DNA from: Paenibacillus sp. GSMTC-2017
GTDB lineage: Bacteria > Bacillota > Bacilli > Paenibacillales > Paenibacillaceae
NCBI RefSeq assembly: GCF_016019935.1
Contig: NZ_JAECMT010000001.1
Coordinates: 620,022 to 684,021, forward strand
DNA: 64,000 nt
Direction of reading: 5' to 3'
The translations under genes were made by a program, and so were the position numbers. Numbering within the stretch: the first letter of the stretch is position 1; each line of letters opens with the position of its first letter. Below are positions 26,981 to 36,022 of the stretch, in pieces. The notes under the pieces were generated by a model. It searched no databases. It had not been told where the DNA came from and saw only the letters and a program-made list of their open reading frames with translations.

Positions 26981-27008
26981 TTGACTTTTTGTATGGATTT
27001 CGTATAAT
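26981..27008 (+). promoter_or_regulatory. rpsD sigma-A promoter
   Basis: TTGACT (26981-26986), a 16-bp spacer and TATAAT (27003-27008) form a strong promoter. Transcription from it would give a leader of about 165 nt before rpsD. Confidence 0.8.
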
Positions 27009-27014
27009 ATTAAT

Positions 27015-27184
27015 TGTTGAAAACATGGGCGTACGGTTTTGTGTCACCCTCAGGAATTACGATCACTAATAAGCCTGCGGCTGAGGTGCTTATTAGGGAC
27101 GAGCTACCCTCGTCCCATGAACGTTTTTCCGCGCAACACAACCCCATTCTCAAAATTCACTTTGATGAAGGAGTTAAAAGACAC
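27015..27184 (+). promoter_or_regulatory. rpsD leader, candidate S4 autoregulatory structure
   Basis: Between the promoter and the rpsD ATG are two adjacent perfect hairpins: CTAATAAGC (27066-27074) with GCTTATTAG (27088-27096), and GGGACGAG (27096-27103) with CTCGTCCC (27109-27116). They share one base at the junction. S4 represses its own mRNA in Bacillus through a leader structure, so this is a likely S4 binding site. No T-run follows the second hairpin, which suggests translational control rather than attenuation. The Shine-Dalgarno AAGGAG is at 27168-27173. Confidence 0.65.
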
Positions 27185-27784
27185 ATGTCACGTTATACAG
27201 GACCTAAATTTAAATTAAGCCGCCGCCTAGGTATTTCCCTTAGCGGAACAGGCAAAGACTTGAAACGCCCTTTCCCTCCAGGCCAACACGGACCTAACCA
27301 ACGCAGAAAAATGAGCGGTTACGGTATCCAATTGCAGGAGAAACAAAAACTTCGTCACATGTATGGAATGAACGAAAAACAATTCCGTAACTTGTACGAC
27401 AGAGCTGCAAAACTTAAAGGTAAAGCCGGCGAAAACTTCATGGCCCTTCTTGAGAGCCGTCTTGATAACCTAGTTTACCGTCTTGCATTCTCCAACTCCC
27501 GTGCTGGCGCACGTCAACTAGTTGCTCACGGTCACGTGACTGTAAACGGTAAAAAAGTTGATATTGCTTCCTACACTGTTTCCGTTGGCGATGTAATCGG
27601 TTTGCGTGAGCGTAGCCGTAGCTTGAAAACAATTAAAGAAGCTATGGAAGGTCGTCATCATCTTCCTAACTACCTTGAATTCAGCGAGCAAGCAATGGAA
27701 GGTAAGTACGTTCGTCTTCCTGATCGTGCTGAGCTTAGCCAAGAAATTGACGAGAAACAAATCGTCGAGTTCTACAGCCGTTAA
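27185..27784 (+). CDS. rpsD: 30S ribosomal protein S4
   Basis: RpsD, 199 residues, nucleates 30S assembly and binds the 5' domain of 16S r[26 protein letters not shown] is the universal start, and the S4 RNA-binding domain (about 90-155) holds [11 protein letters not shown] and [18 protein letters not shown]. There are no zinc-ligand cysteines. A longer reading starts at 27014 but the conserved protein begins at 27185. It has its own promoter, structured leader and terminator. Confidence 0.97.
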   Translation: MSRYTGPKFKLSRRLGISLSGTGKDLKRPFPPGQHGPNQRRKMSGYGIQLQEKQKLRHMYGMNEKQFRNLYDRAAKLKGKAGENFMALLESRLDNLVYRLAFSNSRAGARQLVAHGHVTVNGKKVDIASYTVSVGDVIGLRERSRSLKTIKEAMEGRHHLPNYLEFSEQAMEGKYVRLPDRAELSQEIDEKQIVEFYSR

Positions 27785-27798
27785 TTTGGGACAAAAAA

Positions 27799-27829
27799 CC
27801 TTGAACCTTCCGGTTCAAGGTTTTTTTTT
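27799..27829 (+). terminator. rpsD terminator
   Basis: CCTTGAACC (27799-27807) and GGTTCAAGG (27812-27820) are followed by nine T. It is a strong Rho-independent terminator. Confidence 0.97.
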
Positions 27830-27850
27830 GCTGAAATCAGCCAAACACCT

Positions 27851-29404
27851 CTATACGGGATCTGTTACATCGGGCAGTTTGATTTCTTTCATTGGAGTTA
27901 CATCCTTTACCACTTCAGGTGTAGGTGCTGAAGACAGTGTTTTTAAGTCCGGTGCGACAACCTTCGAAGTTAACCCTTTGATAAGGGTATTCACATCTAT
28001 GCCCGAAACGCTCTTCAACATTTCTGGCGCTGTAGCCATTAAAGACGTCACATAATTGCTTACCCGAGCCGCCCCTTCTCCGTTACCTGTATCAACAACT
28101 GTCAACTTATCAATTGAAGCGATCGGCGAAGCAATTTGACCTGCAAGTTCAGGTAACATCTTCACAATAATATCAAGAACCGCTGCCTCACCGAACTTAG
28201 CAAACGCTTCAGCTAACTTTTCTTTTGCTTCTGCTTCCGCTAATCCACGAAGACGGATAACTTCAGCCTCGGCCGTACCTTTAGCTCGTTCCGCTTCTGC
28301 AACTGCAAGACCATCCAACCTTTTTTGAGCTGCGTGTGCTTTCGCTTCGGCTTCAATGCGGTATTGAATAGCATCCGCTTCATTTAGTTGCTTCGCTTTG
28401 TTTGCTTCTGCTGCTTGAACGACAGCATATCGATCAGCATCCGCTTTTTTCTTCACTTCTGCATCGTATTGCTTCTCACGACGGAGAATCTCTTTTGCTT
28501 CTAGATCAATTTCGCGCTCCTTACGTACGAGTTCAACCTTCATCTGCTCTTCGACAACACTTTGCTTTGCACGTGCTTCCTGAATAGCGTATGCTTGATC
28601 CGCTTCAGCTTTCGCTGTATCTTGATCACGTTTGAAAGAGGCAACCTTCATTTCCTTGTCCTTCTCTGCTTCTGCTATGTTTGTATCCCGAAGTAACTCT
28701 GCTTTTTGTCCAGCTTCAGAAGCAAGTGCCTTCTGTATTCTAGCGTCACGTACCGCCTCCGCCTCAGCAATCTCTGCATCACGTTTAACAGCCGCAATTC
28801 TCGGTTTTCCTAATGCATCCAAATAGCCATGTTTATCGCGTAAATCTTTAATTGTAAAAGAAACGATCTGTAGTCCCATCTTCTTCAAATCTTTAGCTGC
28901 AACACCTTGTACTTCTTGAGCAAACTTATCGCGATTTCGATATACTTCCTCAACAGTCATGGAACCAAGAATCGCCCGTAGATGTCCCTCTAGTACTTCC
29001 TGTGCTTCACCTTTAAGCGCTTCTGTCGGTTTGCCGAGAAATTGTTCAGCAGCAGTCGCCACATCCTCAATCGCTCCACCAATCTTTATAATAGCTACTC
29101 CGTCTGCCATAACAGGAACCCCTTGCTCCGTATAGACTTCAGGAGTTGAAACGTCGAGCTTGTGAGAAAGTAAAGATAAGTACTCAGCCTTTTGGAAAAT
29201 AGGAAGGATAAATGCCCCTCCGCCTCTTATTATTTTCACTTTGCGTCCAGATTCGTCAACAAGCGCATTACGACTGCCTAAGAATGAACCAGTAACAAGC
29301 ATTGCTTCATCTGGACTAACTGTCTTATAGCGCGCCCAAAACGCAAGTCCAAGGACAACCAAAACACCAACAACGATTAGTGGAACAATCATATACTCTT
29401 CCAT
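27851..29404 (-). CDS. floT: Flotillin-like membrane scaffold protein (FloT/YuaG)
   Basis: A 517-residue SPFH/flotillin protein that organises functional membrane microdomains and influences cell-wall synthesis, fluidity and secretion. Residues about 5-25 form an N-terminal membrane hairpin; the SPFH domain runs about 30-200, followed by a long Ala-Glu-Lys-rich coiled coil with EAEKDKEMKVASF and GTAEAEVIRLRGLAEAEAKEKL, and a short C-terminal domain. The ATG at 29404 is 10 nt from AAGGGG; one three codons earlier is too close. It is downstream of the NfeD gene with a 28-bp gap, the yuaF-yuaG arrangement. Confidence 0.92.
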   Translation of the reverse strand: MEEYMIVPLIVVGVLVVLGLAFWARYKTVSPDEAMLVTGSFLGSRNALVDESGRKVKIIRGGGAFILPIFQKAEYLSLLSHKLDVSTPEVYTEQGVPVMADGVAIIKIGGAIEDVATAAEQFLGKPTEALKGEAQEVLEGHLRAILGSMTVEEVYRNRDKFAQEVQGVAAKDLKKMGLQIVSFTIKDLRDKHGYLDALGKPRIAAVKRDAEIAEAEAVRDARIQKALASEAGQKAELLRDTNIAEAEKDKEMKVASFKRDQDTAKAEADQAYAIQEARAKQSVVEEQMKVELVRKEREIDLEAKEILRREKQYDAEVKKKADADRYAVVQAAEANKAKQLNEADAIQYRIEAEAKAHAAQKRLDGLAVAEAERAKGTAEAEVIRLRGLAEAEAKEKLAEAFAKFGEAAVLDIIVKMLPELAGQIASPIASIDKLTVVDTGNGEGAARVSNYVTSLMATAPEMLKSVSGIDVNTLIKGLTSKVVAPDLKTLSSAPTPEVVKDVTPMKEIKLPDVTDPV

Positions 29405-29432
29405 GTCCAACATTCCCCTTTCAAATTTTAGA

Positions 29433-29960
29433 TTATAAGTTTACTTCGGATACATAGAGCACACTGTTTCGCACCTCGACAACTACGATTTTTGCACCTG
29501 TCGATATGGGTTCATTTTCGAAGCTGGCTGCAATTTGATTCGTAAATCCTGCACCCACCTTCACTAATACTTCACCATAACCATTAACCGGAATCGGAAC
29601 TAGTACCTCACCTAATGTCCCACCTAGCGATTGCATCGTAAAGGCAATAGAGTTTTCACTATTTTCCATAGGTCTCACATAGAGGAAGAAGACAGCAACA
29701 GCAGTGACAACGGCGATAATGATTGCAAAAAGAATAATGACAGGATTGCTTAAATCACTATATTTTGCAAGAAGTAGTCCAGCACCGCCAAATACAGTTA
29801 TACCTCCTACAATCGTCATTGGCTGCAAAAAAGACGGTCCATCAATCGAAAGGAAATCAAGTATTCCATCGAACATCTGGCCAAGCCAATCTCCGAATAT
29901 TACACTCACAATGGCATAAATAATTCCGCCGATTAAACATGCCATAAATAAAGTGTCCAT
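29433..29960 (-). CDS. yuaF: NfeD-family membrane protein (YuaF)
   Basis: A 175-residue protein with three or four N-terminal membrane helices and a C-terminal OB-fold NfeD domain (about 110-175: SLGGTLGEVLVPIPVNGYGEVLVKVGAG, EPISTGAKIVVVEVRNSVLYV). NfeD proteins partner flotillins. It is directly upstream of floT on the same strand, as in the B. subtilis yuaFG operon. No extra protease domain is present, so it is the short form. Confidence 0.9.
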   Translation of the reverse strand: MDTLFMACLIGGIIYAIVSVIFGDWLGQMFDGILDFLSIDGPSFLQPMTIVGGITVFGGAGLLLAKYSDLSNPVIILFAIIIAVVTAVAVFFLYVRPMENSENSIAFTMQSLGGTLGEVLVPIPVNGYGEVLVKVGAGFTNQIAASFENEPISTGAKIVVVEVRNSVLYVSEVNL

Positions 29961-30265
29961 CTTCCTCCTCCTATCTCATTAACCAAAACCTGCTAACATT
30001 TCCGATATTTATTACGCTATCTTTTTACAATAGTTTCTTAGAAAACATAAAACATGCCTAGTTACAATAAAGGTATGTTTTACGCCGTTTAATTATTTCG
30101 TTCTGATCTTCACAATAAGTCGTTTCACAACTTGTAATTACTGTTCTTTCTTATCGAGCCAATTGTTTCGTGCAACAAAAAAAGACGAAGAAATTTTCTT
30201 CGTCAAGTGTATGAAAATATTTTAGCGGCTTTCTTTTCGGAAGGAAGATAATGTTCGCCGTAAAT
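29961..30265. other. Intergenic region with two hairpins
   Basis: This 305-bp stretch holds no gene that I can support. It contains a 10-bp inverted repeat with one wobble pair (30050-30059 with 30071-30080), and the TetR terminator at 30184-30204. I see no other signal. Confidence 0.6.
30178..30204 (-). terminator. Terminator of the TetR/serine hydrolase unit
   Basis: GACGAAGAA and TTCTTCGTC form a near-perfect hairpin (30184-30204), followed by a run of seven T on the minus strand, about 60 nt past the TetR stop. Confidence 0.85.
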
Positions 30266-30886
30266 TCACTTTATAATTCCATAATGAATCATGTCACAGT
30301 ATCGAATCATTTTAGCGAGTAAGTTTTGAACGTACTCCTCATTAATAACGTCTACATCTATCGTCTCAACAAAGAACTTGTTCTCGAAATATCCTAGTGT
30401 ATTCATGATAAACTCAAACGCCTCATTGCGATCTACACCTTCTCTAAGAACCACTTTATCGAACAATCGCTCCCAATCCTGATTTTTAGAATTGAGCAAA
30501 CTGCTGTAAATTTTATTTTTGTCCTCTTTCAATTCGTCAGGCGTACAATAAAAAGCTTCGAATACTAATTTAGATTCATTGGAATGTATGCAATAGTAAT
30601 CGAATTTATTGCGCATAAACACGGTAACGGCCTGAAAAAAATCTTCATATTGTGAAACTGTGTCTGCCTGGAGAGCTGAGCCAACCTTCCCATAACAATA
30701 CTCCAATAAATTAAAATACAAGTTCTTTTTGCTTTTAAAATGATGAAAAATTAAAGCTTTAGAAATACCCGCAGCCTCCGCCAACATCCCGGTTGATGTA
30801 TCTTTGTATCCATGGCGCGCAAATACAGACAAACAAGCATTTAAAATTTGTTCTCTCTCATACAACTGCAAAGGCAACTTAATCAT
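30266..30886 (-). CDS. TetR-family transcriptional regulator
   Basis: A 206-residue repressor-type regulator. The helix-turn-helix is at about residues 10-55 (EREQILNACLSVFARHGYKDTSTGMLAEAAGISKALIFHHFKSKKNLYF, in part AEAAGISKALIFHHF), followed by a variable ligand-binding domain rich in aromatic residues. It is 36 bp downstream of the serine hydrolase on the same strand, and the promoter of that unit carries an operator-like palindrome in its spacer, so it probably represses its own operon. The ligand is unknown. Confidence 0.85.
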   Translation of the reverse strand: MIKLPLQLYEREQILNACLSVFARHGYKDTSTGMLAEAAGISKALIFHHFKSKKNLYFNLLEYCYGKVGSALQADTVSQYEDFFQAVTVFMRNKFDYYCIHSNESKLVFEAFYCTPDELKEDKNKIYSSLLNSKNQDWERLFDKVVLREGVDRNEAFEFIMNTLGYFENKFFVETIDVDVINEEYVQNLLAKMIRYCDMIHYGIIK

Positions 30887-30922
30887 TTCCTTCCTAACTG
30901 ATTTATAAAACTGTGCATCACC

Positions 30923-32308
30923 TCAAGCAATTTTTGGAGCAGCACGCATGCCGATGTAACAGCAGCCGGTGCCATCCGGTAAGGAAGAGAATACTACAGG
31001 CATCCAATCCTCGTTGAAGGAAGGGCCGGCCCCACTTCCAGCAAACACCTTATCCGACACAGGCACAAGTTCCATTTCCAGAGGCGGGGACAAATCTTTC
31101 ATACCATCTACAAAATCATACAACAAGTATGGTTTGTTGTCCCTCTCAAAGACTGTAATAACGACCCCCTCACGCTTATAGGTACCGACGAACGGCGTGA
31201 AGTCTACAGAAGGAGGAGGTGTTGGTGGAGCAAATGATTCTGGCATTGAAACTCCTGCTAGCTCATGCAACAGCTCCCGAAAGAGTGATGCGTAAAGTAA
31301 GCGAGCTCCCCCGCCGTTTGTTACCAAAGCGATGGCCACCCCCTTATCCGGCACCACGCGGACGTAGCTGTACTGTCCGATTGAAGCGCCGTCATGGCCG
31401 AATCCCGATATACCGTTCCAGTTGTAAAGTGTCCAGCCTAAGCCCCACCCATCTGAGCTGACGGTCCATTTATCCGGAACGTTAATTTCATAGCGTTGCA
31501 TTAAAGCGACGGTCTCAGCCGCAATGACGCGGTTTCCGTCAGGCGCTTTTCCGCCGTCCAGATGCATCTGAGCCACTCGGATCAAATCGGCTGCAGTAGC
31601 TATAACCCTACCACCTGGGCCTGCCGAGCGCGGCATATAATCCCATGACGAAACTGGAATCGGGTCTTTACCCCCCTCGACCAGATGTCCTATTGCTGCA
31701 CGATAACGCAACACTTCCTCGGGTAGCGTAATCGTACTAGTGAGCCCAAGCGGGCTCAGCAACAAATCTTTCATCGCTTGATCCCAAGTTAGGCCGGTAA
31801 CTGCCTCGATGAGGCGGCCTAGCACGATATAGCCAATTCCACTATACGAGATGATCGTCCCAGGTGGGCAATCTAGTGCCACGCCTTTAATTGCCTTAAC
31901 GTAACGAGCCAAACAATCATCTCCGCGACCTGTATCATGATTGAAATCACAAGTCAGTCCACTCGTATGGCTGAGTAGTTGTCTGATCGTGATCGTCCTT
32001 GTCGCTTCAGCATCGGCGACAATGAACTCAGGCAATATGCTTGACACCGGCGTGTCCAGATTAAACTTGCCTGCTTCAACTAGCTGCATCACCAACGTAG
32101 CAGTATAAATTTTGGCGATCGAGCCCAATTCGAACACTGAATCTGTCGTCACATTCAAACCTGATCCATGATTCAGTACTCCACTTGCCATTTCGTAGAT
32201 AGTCCCTCCTTCGTACACTGCTAGAACTGCTCCAGGTACGTTGTACGTCGCCCGAAGTTTATCCAATCGCTCCTGCCAATGAATAAGATTGAAATTGTTG
32301 TTTGTCAT
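30923..32308 (-). CDS. Serine hydrolase (beta-lactamase/class C-related)
   Basis: A 461-residue beta-lactamase-family (S12) hydrolase with the catalytic pair in GSIAK (Ser63, Lys66) and a HTSGL turn. The usual YxN is YSG here (Tyr155, with Gly replacing Asn), and GHDGAS matches the third HxG-type motif. Lack of a signal peptide suggests a cytosolic esterase or peptidase rather than a beta-lactamase. A C-terminal domain (about 355-461) is lipocalin-like. The start has AGGAG. Two sampled 60-base rows inside the gene are 55-57 percent GC, much higher than its neighbours, which suggests transfer together with the TetR gene. Confidence 0.85.
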   Translation of the reverse strand: MTNNNFNLIHWQERLDKLRATYNVPGAVLAVYEGGTIYEMASGVLNHGSGLNVTTDSVFELGSIAKIYTATLVMQLVEAGKFNLDTPVSSILPEFIVADAEATRTITIRQLLSHTSGLTCDFNHDTGRGDDCLARYVKAIKGVALDCPPGTIISYSGIGYIVLGRLIEAVTGLTWDQAMKDLLLSPLGLTSTITLPEEVLRYRAAIGHLVEGGKDPIPVSSWDYMPRSAGPGGRVIATAADLIRVAQMHLDGGKAPDGNRVIAAETVALMQRYEINVPDKWTVSSDGWGLGWTLYNWNGISGFGHDGASIGQYSYVRVVPDKGVAIALVTNGGGARLLYASLFRELLHELAGVSMPESFAPPTPPPSVDFTPFVGTYKREGVVITVFERDNKPYLLYDFVDGMKDLSPPLEMELVPVSDKVFAGSGAGPSFNEDWMPVVFSSLPDGTGCCYIGMRAAPKIA

Positions 32309-32406
32309 CTCATTGCTCCTTTTCTCCCTTTATTTAGGGTTCGAATTTATTGAGCGCTTCTATGATGTAGAGGAAAATAACAAAAAGGCCTTCATCCTTA
32401 ATGGGG

Positions 32407-32430
32407 TTTGCTGACTTATCGGTTAGCAAA
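32407..32430. promoter_or_regulatory. Inverted repeat downstream of the -10 element
   Basis: TTTGCTGAC (32407-32415), a 6-bp centre and GTTAGCAAA (32422-32430) match in eight of nine pairs. Relative to the minus-strand promoter it lies just after the -10, around the transcription start, a common repressor site. No T-run follows. Confidence 0.5.
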
Positions 32431-32460
32431 ATAATAACTCATACTGATCGACTGGTCAAC
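32431..32460 (-). promoter_or_regulatory. Sigma-A promoter of the serine hydrolase/TetR unit with operator-like palindrome
   Basis: On the minus strand TTGACC (32459-32454), a 17-bp spacer and TATTAT (32436-32431) form a good promoter. The GATCGACTGGTC palindrome (transition-tolerant) overlaps the -35 and spacer at 32446-32457 and resembles operators bound by TetR-family repressors. Function is inferred from position. Confidence 0.55.
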
Positions 32461-32718
32461 ATAATTTTTCATTTTTATTCCAGATCCCCAGCTAAGCTCG
32501 ATTCAATCCCAAAACTTTTCCTATCTATTGTGCGTCTATAAATAAACAAAAAAAATCCATCCAGTCTCAAAGACAAGAAGGATTAACTTGCGATATGGTG
32601 CAAACTGATTTCCACGAACCACTTGCTCATCGCGATTCAAATATTAGTGGGAAAATGAAGTCAATCAGGAAAGTTTCGGAAGCACTTGAAGGAACATATG
32701 TACCAATTGGCGATTTGT

Positions 32719-32726
32719 GATATAAT
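32719..32726 (+). promoter_or_regulatory. Extended -10 promoter of the PBP gene
   Basis: TGATATAAT (TATAAT at 32721-32726) is an extended -10 about 33 bp upstream of the PBP start; no convincing -35 is seen. Confidence 0.5.
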
Positions 32727-32758
32727 AGATATGCTATTTTGGAGGAGGAATTATTCAG

Positions 32759-35700
32759 ATGCAAGAAGATCATCAAAAATCGCCGGCACCATACAGCAAA
32801 TGGCGATTGTTCGGTACGGTATCTTTTATAACTGTAAAATGGATCATTTATTTTGGCATATTTTTTGGTCTTTTAGGCGCAGGGGCTGTGACTGGCTACG
32901 TTGCTGCACTAGTAAAAGACGAGGAGATTAGACCTCAGTCCGTTATTCAGAGCAAGGTCGGGGAATATTCGATGACAGGCTATGTCTACTTTAATGACGA
33001 CTCGCTTGTTGGACAACTTAGAACAGATGAAGATAGAATCGTTGTTACATATGAGGAAATTCCAACTTCAGTTATTAATGCTCTACTAGCAACTGAAGAC
33101 AACAACTTCATGGATCATAACGGTGTTGATATCTACGGTCTTGGTCGTGCAGTGAAGCAAAAACTATTCAACGAGGATACTCAAACTGGTGGTAGTACGC
33201 TGACACAGCAACTGGCGCGTCGCGTGTTCCTAAGTTTGGACAAGACAGATAGTCGTAAAATTAAAGAAATATTTTTGTCGCTTCGTATGGAGCGATATTT
33301 GATCAAAGAAGAAATATTAGCAGCTTATCTCAATAAGATGCCTTTCGGAAATGGTTCGAACGGTTATCAAGTATTTGGTATCAAAGCTGCGGCAAAAGGC
33401 ATATTCGGTATAACCGATTTGCAAAAACTAAACATTGCGCAATCTGCATATTTAGCTGGTTTGCCACAACTGCCTTCTCTCTATACCGCATTTACGGGAT
33501 CAGGCAAGTTCAACGAGCCAGGCTTTGAACGTGCAGTAAAACGTCAGCAACTCGTTCTCTCTCGGATGTTAGAGACGAAACGTATTACTAAACAGGAATA
33601 CGATGAAGCACTGAATTTCGATATTCGATCTACAATTGCTCCATCTAGCAAAAAAGCATATACAACATTTCCTTATTTGATGCTCGAAGCAGAGCGTCAG
33701 GCTGCAGAAGCACTTTTGATGCAAGAAGATCCGTCTCTGACAAAAGAAGAACTTCGTAAAAAAGAAAACGCTAATTTGATCGAAGAGGCTCGCGAACAGC
33801 TTCTGCGCGGTGGCTATCATGTTTACACTACGATTGATAAAGATGTGTACTCCATTATGCGCAAGATCGGAAGCAATGAAGATAACTTTGCTCCTTATAG
33901 TCAAGAAAAAGGGATTGAGCAAATTGCTGGAATCATTTTAGATCATAAAACCGGTGCTATAATCGGCATGCTAGAGGGTCGCGATTTCTATGAAGAGCAG
34001 ATGAACTTCGCAACACAGATGATTCGTCAACCCGGTTCTACGATGAAGACACTTGCTGCATATTTGCCAGCTATCGAAAAAGGTACCATCGGTCCTGCGA
34101 GCATTATCGATGACGCACCGCTTATTTTGAAAGACGGTCAGAAGGGTTATCATATCCCGATGAACGTTAATCGAAAGTTTGCTGGACTAGTTACTGCACG
34201 TGATGCACTTAACAGATCTATGAACTTGCCAGCTTTAAAGATCTTCAATGAAGATGTAACGATTGCAGGTGCATGGGATTTCGTAAGACAGCTTGGCATT
34301 ACGACCTTGCAGCCTGAGGATGCATATTCGCAAACAGGTGTAATCGGTGGTCTTCGTTTAGGAGTATCTGTTGAAGAAATGACGAACGCATATGGAGCTA
34401 TCCCGAACCAAGGCGTTTTCCAAGATGCGTATATGATTCAAAAAATTACGGATGCCAATGGCAAAATCATATTTGAACATAAGCCAGAACCAAAACGGGT
34501 ATTCTCTGAACAAACAGCGTTTCTTATGACAGACATGCTTAAAACGGTTATTTCCAGCCCAACAGGTTCCGGAAATGCGGTTTCCAAACAATTTAATCAA
34601 TACGGAAAAATTCCGGTTGCCGGTAAAACTGGCTCTACACAAAGTTATGGAGATGTTTGGTTTATGGGCTACACACCAGACGTTACACTTGGTGTATGGG
34701 CAGGATATGAAGAGCAGATTAATGCCCTTTCCAATAATGGACGTACAAGAGCGCGATCGATTTGGACACAAATCATGAATGAATTAACAAAATCGAAGCC
34801 TGAGTTGTTCCCGACAAAACAGTTTGCTAAACCAGATGGAATTGTAAAAGCTTCCGTCTCTAGTGCAAGCGGCCTTCTTCCTAGCAGCTTAACAAGGGAA
34901 GCAGGTATGGTCGTAACGGACTGGTTTAATAAGAAATATTTGCCGAAGAAACAAGACGATGCATTGGTAAATATGAAGCTAATTACGTATGAAGGAATCA
35001 ATTATGTTCCAAATGCGCTAACACCTTCTGATATGTTGAAGGAAAAAATAGTTGTTAAGCGCAAGAAACCACTTGATGAACTAATGGATGAAATCAAAGC
35101 AGCCCAGTCTAGACTCTCTGGAAAAAATAGAAGACCGATGGAAATTTATATTCCAGCAGATGCCGAAAACGCTGCCCCATCTAAAACTGATCCACGTGTA
35201 GACGATGGAGCGGCACCTGCTCCACCAAACGATGTGAAGCTTCAATCAACACCTGGCGGTGATATTACCATTACATTCTCCGATAGTAAATCGGCTGATG
35301 TCGTCGGTTATCGACTGTATAGCGCTTTGGATAAAGCTCCCTATACGAAGCTAGGTGAATCAGTATTGCTTGGTGATGAATACAAAAAGAGCTTCAAAGC
35401 GTCCGATAAAGTATTCACGACCTATTATGTTGTTGCGGTTGATGTAGTAGGCAAAGAATCTGCACCAAGTACGATTGTCAACTTCGGTACAAAACCTACT
35501 ACCCCAGAAGTGCCTGAAATACCTGAAATCCCCGGTATTCCCGGCTTACCTGGTGGTAATGATGGGGAAACAGGAAATGAAAATGGAAATGGTAATGAAG
35601 GCGGCGAAGAACTCAAAGTTCCTAGCGCACCAACCGGAATTCAAATTGAAGGCTCAGAATTGAGTGTTCTTATTAGCTGGTCAGCTAATCCTGTTTCGGA

Positions 35701-35884
35701 TAAAGTATTCCAATATCATATTTACTATAGCCCAACAAACGAAAACTCATTTACCAAAGTTGGTACAACTACAGAGACTAGCTTTGAGCATCCAACACCA
35801 TTTGCAACAGGTACCTATTATGTAGTCGCCGAAAATAGTGCTGGAATGTCATCTAATTCACCAAAAATAACGAGAAGCGAATAA
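32759..35884 (+). CDS. Class A penicillin-binding protein with FN3 domains (PBP1A type)
   Basis: A 1041-residue bifunctional peptidoglycan synthase. One N-terminal membrane anchor (about 20-50) is followed by a GT51 glycosyltransferase domain with ATEDNNFMDHNG (catalytic Glu113) and GGSTLTQQLARR, then a transpeptidase domain with PGSTMK (Ser427, Lys430), SMN and KTGS. The C-terminus adds two fibronectin type III-like domains (about 825-905 and 950-1041) separated by a Pro/Gly/Asn-rich linker. They are extracellular and may bind the wall or partners. The start has GGAGGAGG. tyrS, which I expected near rpsD and acsA, is not in the window. Confidence 0.92.
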   Translation: MQEDHQKSPAPYSKWRLFGTVSFITVKWIIYFGIFFGLLGAGAVTGYVAALVKDEEIRPQSVIQSKVGEYSMTGYVYFNDDSLVGQLRTDEDRIVVTYEEIPTSVINALLATEDNNFMDHNGVDIYGLGRAVKQKLFNEDTQTGGSTLTQQLARRVFLSLDKTDSRKIKEIFLSLRMERYLIKEEILAAYLNKMPFGNGSNGYQVFGIKAAAKGIFGITDLQKLNIAQSAYLAGLPQLPSLYTAFTGSGKFNEPGFERAVKRQQLVLSRMLETKRITKQEYDEALNFDIRSTIAPSSKKAYTTFPYLMLEAERQAAEALLMQEDPSLTKEELRKKENANLIEEAREQLLRGGYHVYTTIDKDVYSIMRKIGSNEDNFAPYSQEKGIEQIAGIILDHKTGAIIGMLEGRDFYEEQMNFATQMIRQPGSTMKTLAAYLPAIEKGTIGPASIIDDAPLILKDGQKGYHIPMNVNRKFAGLVTARDALNRSMNLPALKIFNEDVTIAGAWDFVRQLGITTLQPEDAYSQTGVIGGLRLGVSVEEMTNAYGAIPNQGVFQDAYMIQKITDANGKIIFEHKPEPKRVFSEQTAFLMTDMLKTVISSPTGSGNAVSKQFNQYGKIPVAGKTGSTQSYGDVWFMGYTPDVTLGVWAGYEEQINALSNNGRTRARSIWTQIMNELTKSKPELFPTKQFAKPDGIVKASVSSASGLLPSSLTREAGMVVTDWFNKKYLPKKQDDALVNMKLITYEGINYVPNALTPSDMLKEKIVVKRKKPLDELMDEIKAAQSRLSGKNRRPMEIYIPADAENAAPSKTDPRVDDGAAPAPPNDVKLQSTPGGDITITFSDSKSADVVGYRLYSALDKAPYTKLGESVLLGDEYKKSFKASDKVFTTYYVVAVDVVGKESAPSTIVNFGTKPTTPEVPEIPEIPGIPGLPGGNDGETGNENGNGNEGGEELKVPSAPTGIQIEGSELSVLISWSANPVSDKVFQYHIYYSPTNENSFTKVGTTTETSFEHPTPFATGTYYVVAENSAGMSSNSPKITRSE

Positions 35885-35907
35885 CAACTTCTCTACGCAA
35901 CAAACAC

Positions 35908-35950
35908 AAAAGAGCTTACGCACGCCAGATGGCATGTGTAAGCTCTTTTT
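35908..35950 (+). terminator. PBP gene terminator
   Basis: AAAAGAGCTTAC (35908-35919) and GTAAGCTCTTTT form a hairpin of at least 12 bp and end in a T-run at 35946-35950, 24 nt past the PBP stop. The opposing acsA gene ends about 70 nt further on. Confidence 0.9.
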
Positions 35951-36022
35951 CATAGTAATCAACAATACCCCACAGAATAGCCGCCAAGATCCTTAGAACA
36001 GGTTCTGACGGCTTTAAATAGG

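Larger units (their letters stand above)
32309..32758. other. Intergenic region: divergent promoters and operators
   Basis: This 450-bp gap between the serine hydrolase unit and the PBP gene holds no gene that I can support. It contains the promoter and palindromes at 32407-32460, then about 240 bp (32461-32700) with no clear signal, and the extended -10 of the PBP gene at 32719-32726. Confidence 0.6.
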
